Shown: positions 13,061 through 13,925 of the stretch, piece after piece
How positions within the stretch are numbered: the first letter of the stretch is position 1
Layout of the letters: each line of letters starts with the position of its first letter
Origin: Agromyces sp.
GTDB taxonomy: Bacteria; Actinomycetota; Actinomycetes; Actinomycetales; Microbacteriaceae
Length of the DNA stretch: 13,925 bases
Direction: 5' to 3'
Assembly: GCA_031178025.1 (NCBI GenBank)
Contig: JAPSJU010000031.1
Location: 1 to 13,925 of the forward strand
Position numbers and translations under genes: made by a program
Notes under the pieces: model-generated
The model's input: only the letters and a program-made list of their open reading frames with translations
Told to the model about the DNA's origin: nothing
Database searches by the model: none

Positions 13061-13925
13061 TCGGCTTCGTGCTCCTCTTTCAGTTCAGGCTCGCCCGTGC
13101 CGGGCAGGTTCTGGTTGCGGTCGTATTCGCTGGAGAGCTGCCCCTCTTGACCGAGGTCGCGGAGCGAGTCGATGTACTCCTCGTACTCGCCCTCGGAGAC
13201 GACCTCGACCTTGAACAGCATGAGCGAGTGGTACTCGCCGCACAGCTCGGCGCACTTCCCCTCGTAGGTGCCCTCGCGGGTCGGCACGAACGACATGTAG
13301 TTCGTCTTGCCGGGGAACATGTCCTTCTTGTAGAGGAAGTCCACCACCCAGAACGAGTGGATGACGTCGCGGGACTGCAGTGCGATCTCGACGTTCGCAC
13401 CGACGGGAAGGTAGAGCGTCGGCAGCTCGGACTGCACGAGGGATCCGTTCGGACCCTCCTCGGTGAGCTGCCCCTGGATCCCCGGCGAGTAGACGTCTTC
13501 GTTGACGTAGTTGAAGTCCCAGGCCCACTGCTTGCCGATGGCCTCGATCTTGACGTCGATGTCCTCCTCGGCGAAGCGCTGCTCGATGGCCTGCTGGTCG
13601 CGGGCGGTGAACGCGAAGAAGCCGAGCACGAGGATGAGCGGGACGATCGTGTAGAACACCTCGATCGGCATGTTGTAGCGCAGCTGCACGGGCAGGCCCG
13701 TCTGACCCTTGCGCCGGCGGTACGCGATGACCGCCCAGATGGTGAGCCCCCACGTGATCACGCCGACGACGAGCAGGACGATCCACGACGTGACCCAGAG
13801 TCCGGAGACGCGCTCGGTGTGGTTCGTGACGGGCTCAGCGCCCTCTTCGAATCCCGGGAGGAATCCGTTCAGCTGGGCCTGCGTGCATCCGGCGAGGACG
13901 AGGCTGAGCGACGCTGCGATCGGGA
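13057..13925 (-). CDS. ctaC: Cytochrome c oxidase subunit II CtaC, lipoprotein (partial)
   Basis: Subunit II carries the CuA centre that receives electrons from QcrC on the outer face of the membrane. The start lies beyond the right edge. The visible frame includes the end of a signal peptide with lipobox LVLAGC (Cys at 13885-13887), so the mature protein should be lipid-anchored; it is 276 aa from that cysteine. Counting from it, two membrane helices lie at about 29-55 and 78-94, followed by the cupredoxin domain with the aromatic stretch QWAWDFNY. CuA ligands are intact: H177 (VIHSFWV), then C212, E214, C216, H220 and M223 in CAELCGEYHSLM. No cytochrome c domain is fused at the C-terminus. 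The stop overlaps the ctaD start by four bases. Confidence 0.97.
   Translation of the reverse strand, partial: PIAASLSLVLAGCTQAQLNGFLPGFEEGAEPVTNHTERVSGLWVTSWIVLLVVGVITWGLTIWAVIAYRRRKGQTGLPVQLRYNMPIEVFYTIVPLILVLGFFAFTARDQQAIEQRFAEEDIDVKIEAIGKQWAWDFNYVNEDVYSPGIQGQLTEEGPNGSLVQSELPTLYLPVGANVEIALQSRDVIHSFWVVDFLYKKDMFPGKTNYMSFVPTREGTYEGKCAELCGEYHSLMLFKVEVVSEGEYEEYIDSLRDLGQEGQLSSEYDRNQNLPGTGEPELKEEHEAE

Noticed and set aside
1..13925. CRISPR array, insertion sequence, phage, toxin-antitoxin or biosynthetic cluster
   Set aside because: No regularly spaced repeats, transposase, integrase, small paired genes or synthase domains were found on either strand; composition is uniform and genes are core metabolic ones.

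Overview
The window is a very GC-rich stretch of chromosome from an actinobacterium. The divergent trpD / ctaE-qcrC-qcrA-qcrB order, the diheme cytochrome c QcrC, the long Rieske protein QcrA and the small oxidase subunit CtaF are hallmarks of actinobacterial aa3-bcc respiration. Gene order and sequence flavour suggest Micrococcales, perhaps Microbacteriaceae; that rank is inference. The region is mostly core metabolism. I see no tRNA, rRNA, insertion sequence, phage gene or CRISPR array, and no stretch above 300 bases lacks a gene. The longest gaps are about 206 bases (dhaK/glpF) and 140 bases (trpD/ctaE).

Left part (1-4277), C3 metabolism. dhaK and dhaL (dihydroxyacetone kinase subunits) run leftward, and glpF (glycerol channel) and glpK (glycerol kinase) run rightward from a shared intergenic region. 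Glycerol would enter through GlpF and be phosphorylated by GlpK, while DhaK-DhaL phosphorylate dihydroxyacetone. The phosphoryl donor protein DhaM is not in view and may lie just past the left edge. Two hairpins separate glpF from glpK, and a strong terminator-like hairpin separates glpK from the convergent trpD.

Middle part (4347-9773). trpD (tryptophan synthesis) points left. Divergent from it is ctaE-qcrC-qcrA-qcrB, encoding oxidase subunit III and the whole cytochrome bcc complex. The region between them holds a DtxR/IdeR-like iron box, an 11-base direct repeat, and -10-like elements placed so that both flanking genes could be leaderless.

Right part (9792-13925). After qcrB comes an RlmA-type 23S rRNA guanine methyltransferase whose start codon lies inside a 20-bp potential hairpin. 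Next is a short coding-like segment resembling the C-terminal end of a second methyltransferase. Converging on these from the right is ctaC-ctaD-ctaF (oxidase subunits II, I and IV), with overlapping stop and start codons; ctaC is cut by the window edge.

Together ctaC, ctaD, ctaE, ctaF and qcrCAB supply the bcc-aa3 supercomplex, which oxidises menaquinol and passes electrons through diheme QcrC to oxygen without needing a soluble cytochrome c. I found no convincing new system. The best leads are the start-codon hairpin, the iron box and the methyltransferase remnant.
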